From assembly GCA_946480565.1 (NCBI GenBank), contig CAMLKR010000136.1:1-6322 (forward strand): 6,322 bases of DNA. Direction: 5' to 3'. The notes beneath the pieces are model-generated. The model saw nothing but the letters and a program-made list of their open reading frames with translations. It ran no database searches and was not told the origin of the DNA. This stretch comes from an uncultured Arenimonas sp. (GTDB lineage: Bacteria; Pseudomonadota; Gammaproteobacteria; Xanthomonadales; Xanthomonadaceae). The translations under genes were made by a program, and so were the position numbers. Shown in pieces: positions 4,893 through 6,322 of the stretch (within the stretch, counting starts at the first letter, position 1; each line of letters starts with the position of its first letter).

Positions 4893-5978
4893 ATGCCGTT
4901 CCGCACGTTGCTGCCGCTCCTGATGGTGGTCGCGCCTCTCATACCTGCCATCGCCGGTGAGGCGCCGGGGCGCCCCGTCGTGATCGCGCACCGGGGCGCG
5001 AGTGCGGTATTGCCGGAGCACACGCTGGCGGCCTATGCGCGCGCCATCGAGGACGGTGCGGACTTTATCGAGCCGGATCTGGTCGCCACCCGCGACGGCG
5101 TGCTGGTCGCGCGGCACGAGAACGAGATCGGCGGCACCACCGATGTCGCGCAGCGGCCGGAATTCGCCGCTCGCAAGCGCCGGCAGGTGATCGACGGGGA
5201 GACGTTCGAGGGCTGGTTCAGCGAAGACTTCACCCTGGCCGAGCTGAAGACGCTGCGCGCACGCGAACGGCTGCCCGACCTGCGCGGCACGGCGCACGAC
5301 GGTCGATATCAGATCGCGACGCTGGATGAAATCATCGCGTTGGCGGCGCAACACGCTGCGCTTACCGGCCGCAGCGTCGGCCTGATCCCCGAGATCAAGC
5401 ATCCCAGCCACTTCCAGCGCATCGGCCTGCCGATGGAGCAGCGCCTGCTGGAAACGCTGGCCGCCCACGCCTACACGCGCGAGGCACCGGTGGTGATCCA
5501 GTCGTTCGAACAGGCCAACCTGCGCGCGCTGCGCGGGCGCCTCGGTGCAGCGCAACGGAACATCCGCCTGCTGCAGTTGCTCGGCGCGCCGGACGGGCGG
5601 CCTGGCGATGCGCTGGCGACGGGAAAGCCGACGCGCTATGCCGACCTGATGACGCCCGCGGGGCTGCGCGAGATCGCCGGCTATGCGGACATCATCGGGC
5701 CATGGACACGCCTGCTGATCCCGGTGACACAGAGCGGCGCACTGGGGACACCGACGCCCCTGATGGCGGGCGCGCGCATGGCAGGCCTGCAGGTGTGGCC
5801 GTACACCTTCCGGCCGGAGAACCACTTCCTGCCCCCCACGTTGCGCGAAGGCGACGATCCGCGCACGCGCAGCGAGGCGGGAGCCCTTGCCGAGATCCGC
5901 GCCTATCTGGCGCTGGGGATCGGCGGCTTCTTCACCGACGATCCGGCGCTGGGGCGGCGCGCGGTGGACGAGCGCTGA
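4893..5978 (+). CDS. glpQ: Periplasmic glycerophosphodiester phosphodiesterase (GlpQ-type)
   Basis: A 361-residue enzyme that hydrolyses glycerophosphodiesters (deacylated phospholipid head groups) to sn-glycerol-3-phosphate and an alcohol. A signal peptide is visible: MPFRTLLPLLMVVAPLIPAIA, with an AIA|GE cleavage site after residue 21, so it acts in the periplasm. The GDPD fold is clear: IAHRGAS with H33 and R34, the LPEHTLAAY loop (41-48), FIEPDLV with metal-binding E60 and D62, ARHE with H75, PEIK with E167 and K169, and a C-terminal GGFFTDDPALGRRA. The YADIIGP and WPYTFRPEN segments match GlpQ rather than the cytoplasmic UgpQ, and the length equals E. coli GlpQ (about 358). The start has GAGGA 7 nt upstream; an out-of-frame ATG at 4879 is not used. 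It is a monocistronic plus-strand gene ending 6 bp from fabB. Upstream Pho-like signals suggest phosphate-starvation control, an inference. Confidence 0.93.
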   Translation: MPFRTLLPLLMVVAPLIPAIAGEAPGRPVVIAHRGASAVLPEHTLAAYARAIEDGADFIEPDLVATRDGVLVARHENEIGGTTDVAQRPEFAARKRRQVIDGETFEGWFSEDFTLAELKTLRARERLPDLRGTAHDGRYQIATLDEIIALAAQHAALTGRSVGLIPEIKHPSHFQRIGLPMEQRLLETLAAHAYTREAPVVIQSFEQANLRALRGRLGAAQRNIRLLQLLGAPDGRPGDALATGKPTRYADLMTPAGLREIAGYADIIGPWTRLLIPVTQSGALGTPTPLMAGARMAGLQVWPYTFRPENHFLPPTLREGDDPRTRSEAGALAEIRAYLALGIGGFFTDDPALGRRAVDER

Positions 5979-5984
5979 GCCCGG

Positions 5985-6322
5985 TCAGACCCGGCCGAAC
6001 ACCAGGCTGGCGTTGGTGCCGCCGAAACCGAAGCTGTTGGACATCACCGTGTCGAGCGTGGCGTCGCGGCTCGCCTGCACGATGGGGAAGCCCGTCGCGC
6101 CTTCGTCCAGCGTCTCGATGTTGGCCGACCCCGCGATGAAGCCGTCGCGCATCATCAGCAGGCAGTAGATCGCCTCGTGCACGCTGGCGGCGCCCAGCGA
6201 GTGGCCGGACAGCGCCTTGGTGGAGGAGATCGGCGGCAGCGTGTCGCCGAGCGCGGTGCGGATCGCCTCGAGTTCGATGATGTCGCCCAGCGGGGTGGAG
6301 GTGCCGTGGGTGTTGAGGTAGT
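5985..6322 (-). CDS. fabB: Beta-ketoacyl-ACP synthase I, C-terminal part (cut by window edge)
   Basis: The last 111 residues of a ketoacyl synthase that condenses malonyl-ACP with acyl-ACP in type II fatty acid synthesis. [11 protein letters not shown] carries the first catalytic His; [13 protein letters not shown] carries the Lys and second active-site His; [18 protein letters not shown] is the usual C-terminus. The GHSLGAA signature, the [25 protein letters not shown] run and the [13 protein letters not shown] end follow E. coli FabB residue by residue more closely than FabF. That points to the KAS I type needed for unsaturated fatty acids. The active-site Cys lies outside the window. A fabA gene would be expected close by beyond the right edge, but this cannot be seen. 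It is convergent with the phosphodiesterase gene. Confidence 0.92.
   Translation of the reverse strand, partial: YLNTHGTSTPLGDIIELEAIRTALGDTLPPISSTKALSGHSLGAASVHEAIYCLLMMRDGFIAGSANIETLDEGATGFPIVQASRDATLDTVMSNSFGFGGTNASLVFGRV

Noticed and set aside
4671..5825. A 384-codon open frame on the minus strand opposite the phosphodiesterase gene
   Set aside because: It has no domain similarity, crosses the terminator and promoter region, and is antisense to a gene with a complete GDPD active site and signal peptide.
5982..5996. GGTC-A-GACC inverted repeat at the end of fabB, as a terminator
   Set aside because: Only four base pairs around a single-base centre with no U-tract; too small to terminate transcription.
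1..6322. CRISPR arrays, tRNA or rRNA genes, insertion sequences
   Set aside because: No repeat-spacer pattern, no tRNA- or rRNA-like segment and no transposase or terminal inverted repeats were seen. Composition is even and coding is near continuous.

Overview
This window is GC-rich DNA of a gammaproteobacterial type, most likely from the Xanthomonadaceae/Lysobacteraceae (Lysobacter, Pseudoxanthomonas, Luteimonas or Stenotrophomonas relatives). The assignment rests on codon use (strong G/C third-position bias), the gene set and the xanthomonad-like intergenic DNA. The exact genus cannot be read from the sequence.

Left two-thirds (1-4637, all minus strand) is one compact operon read right to left. 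It begins with a YjfI-like DUF2170 protein carrying an extra N-terminal region. A PspA/IM30-family coiled-coil protein (YjfJ-like) follows, overlapping the first gene by 1 nt. Next come a membrane protein with a C-terminal OB-fold/NfeD-like domain (YqiJ-like) and a large flotillin/SPFH protein (YqiK-like). The last gene is the start of a very large protein of the 'DNA repair ATPase' family, which runs off the left edge. In E. coli the equivalents lie at two separate loci (yjfIJ and yqiJK). Here they are joined and extended by the ATPase, which suggests one membrane-maintenance or envelope-stress module: a PspA/ESCRT-III-like scaffold, a flotillin microdomain protein with its NfeD-like partner, and an ATPase.

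The divergent intergenic region (4638-4892) is dense with signals. On the minus strand there is a TTGACA -35 box with a perfect 10-bp palindrome in the promoter spacer, placed so that the yjfI-like mRNA would be leaderless or nearly so. On the plus strand there is a Pho-box-like 11-bp direct repeat exactly 10 nt upstream of a -10 element. It would start a short RNA made of a C-rich-loop hairpin and an intrinsic-terminator hairpin, before the next gene.

The right third holds a secreted GlpQ-type glycerophosphodiester phosphodiesterase (plus strand). Six bases after it, convergent on the minus strand, is the C-terminal end of FabB (beta-ketoacyl-ACP synthase I), cut by the right edge. A Pho-type promoter in front of a glycerophosphodiesterase fits known Pho-regulon logic (phosphate scavenging from phospholipid head groups). 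The hairpins between the promoter and the gene make the arrangement unusual.
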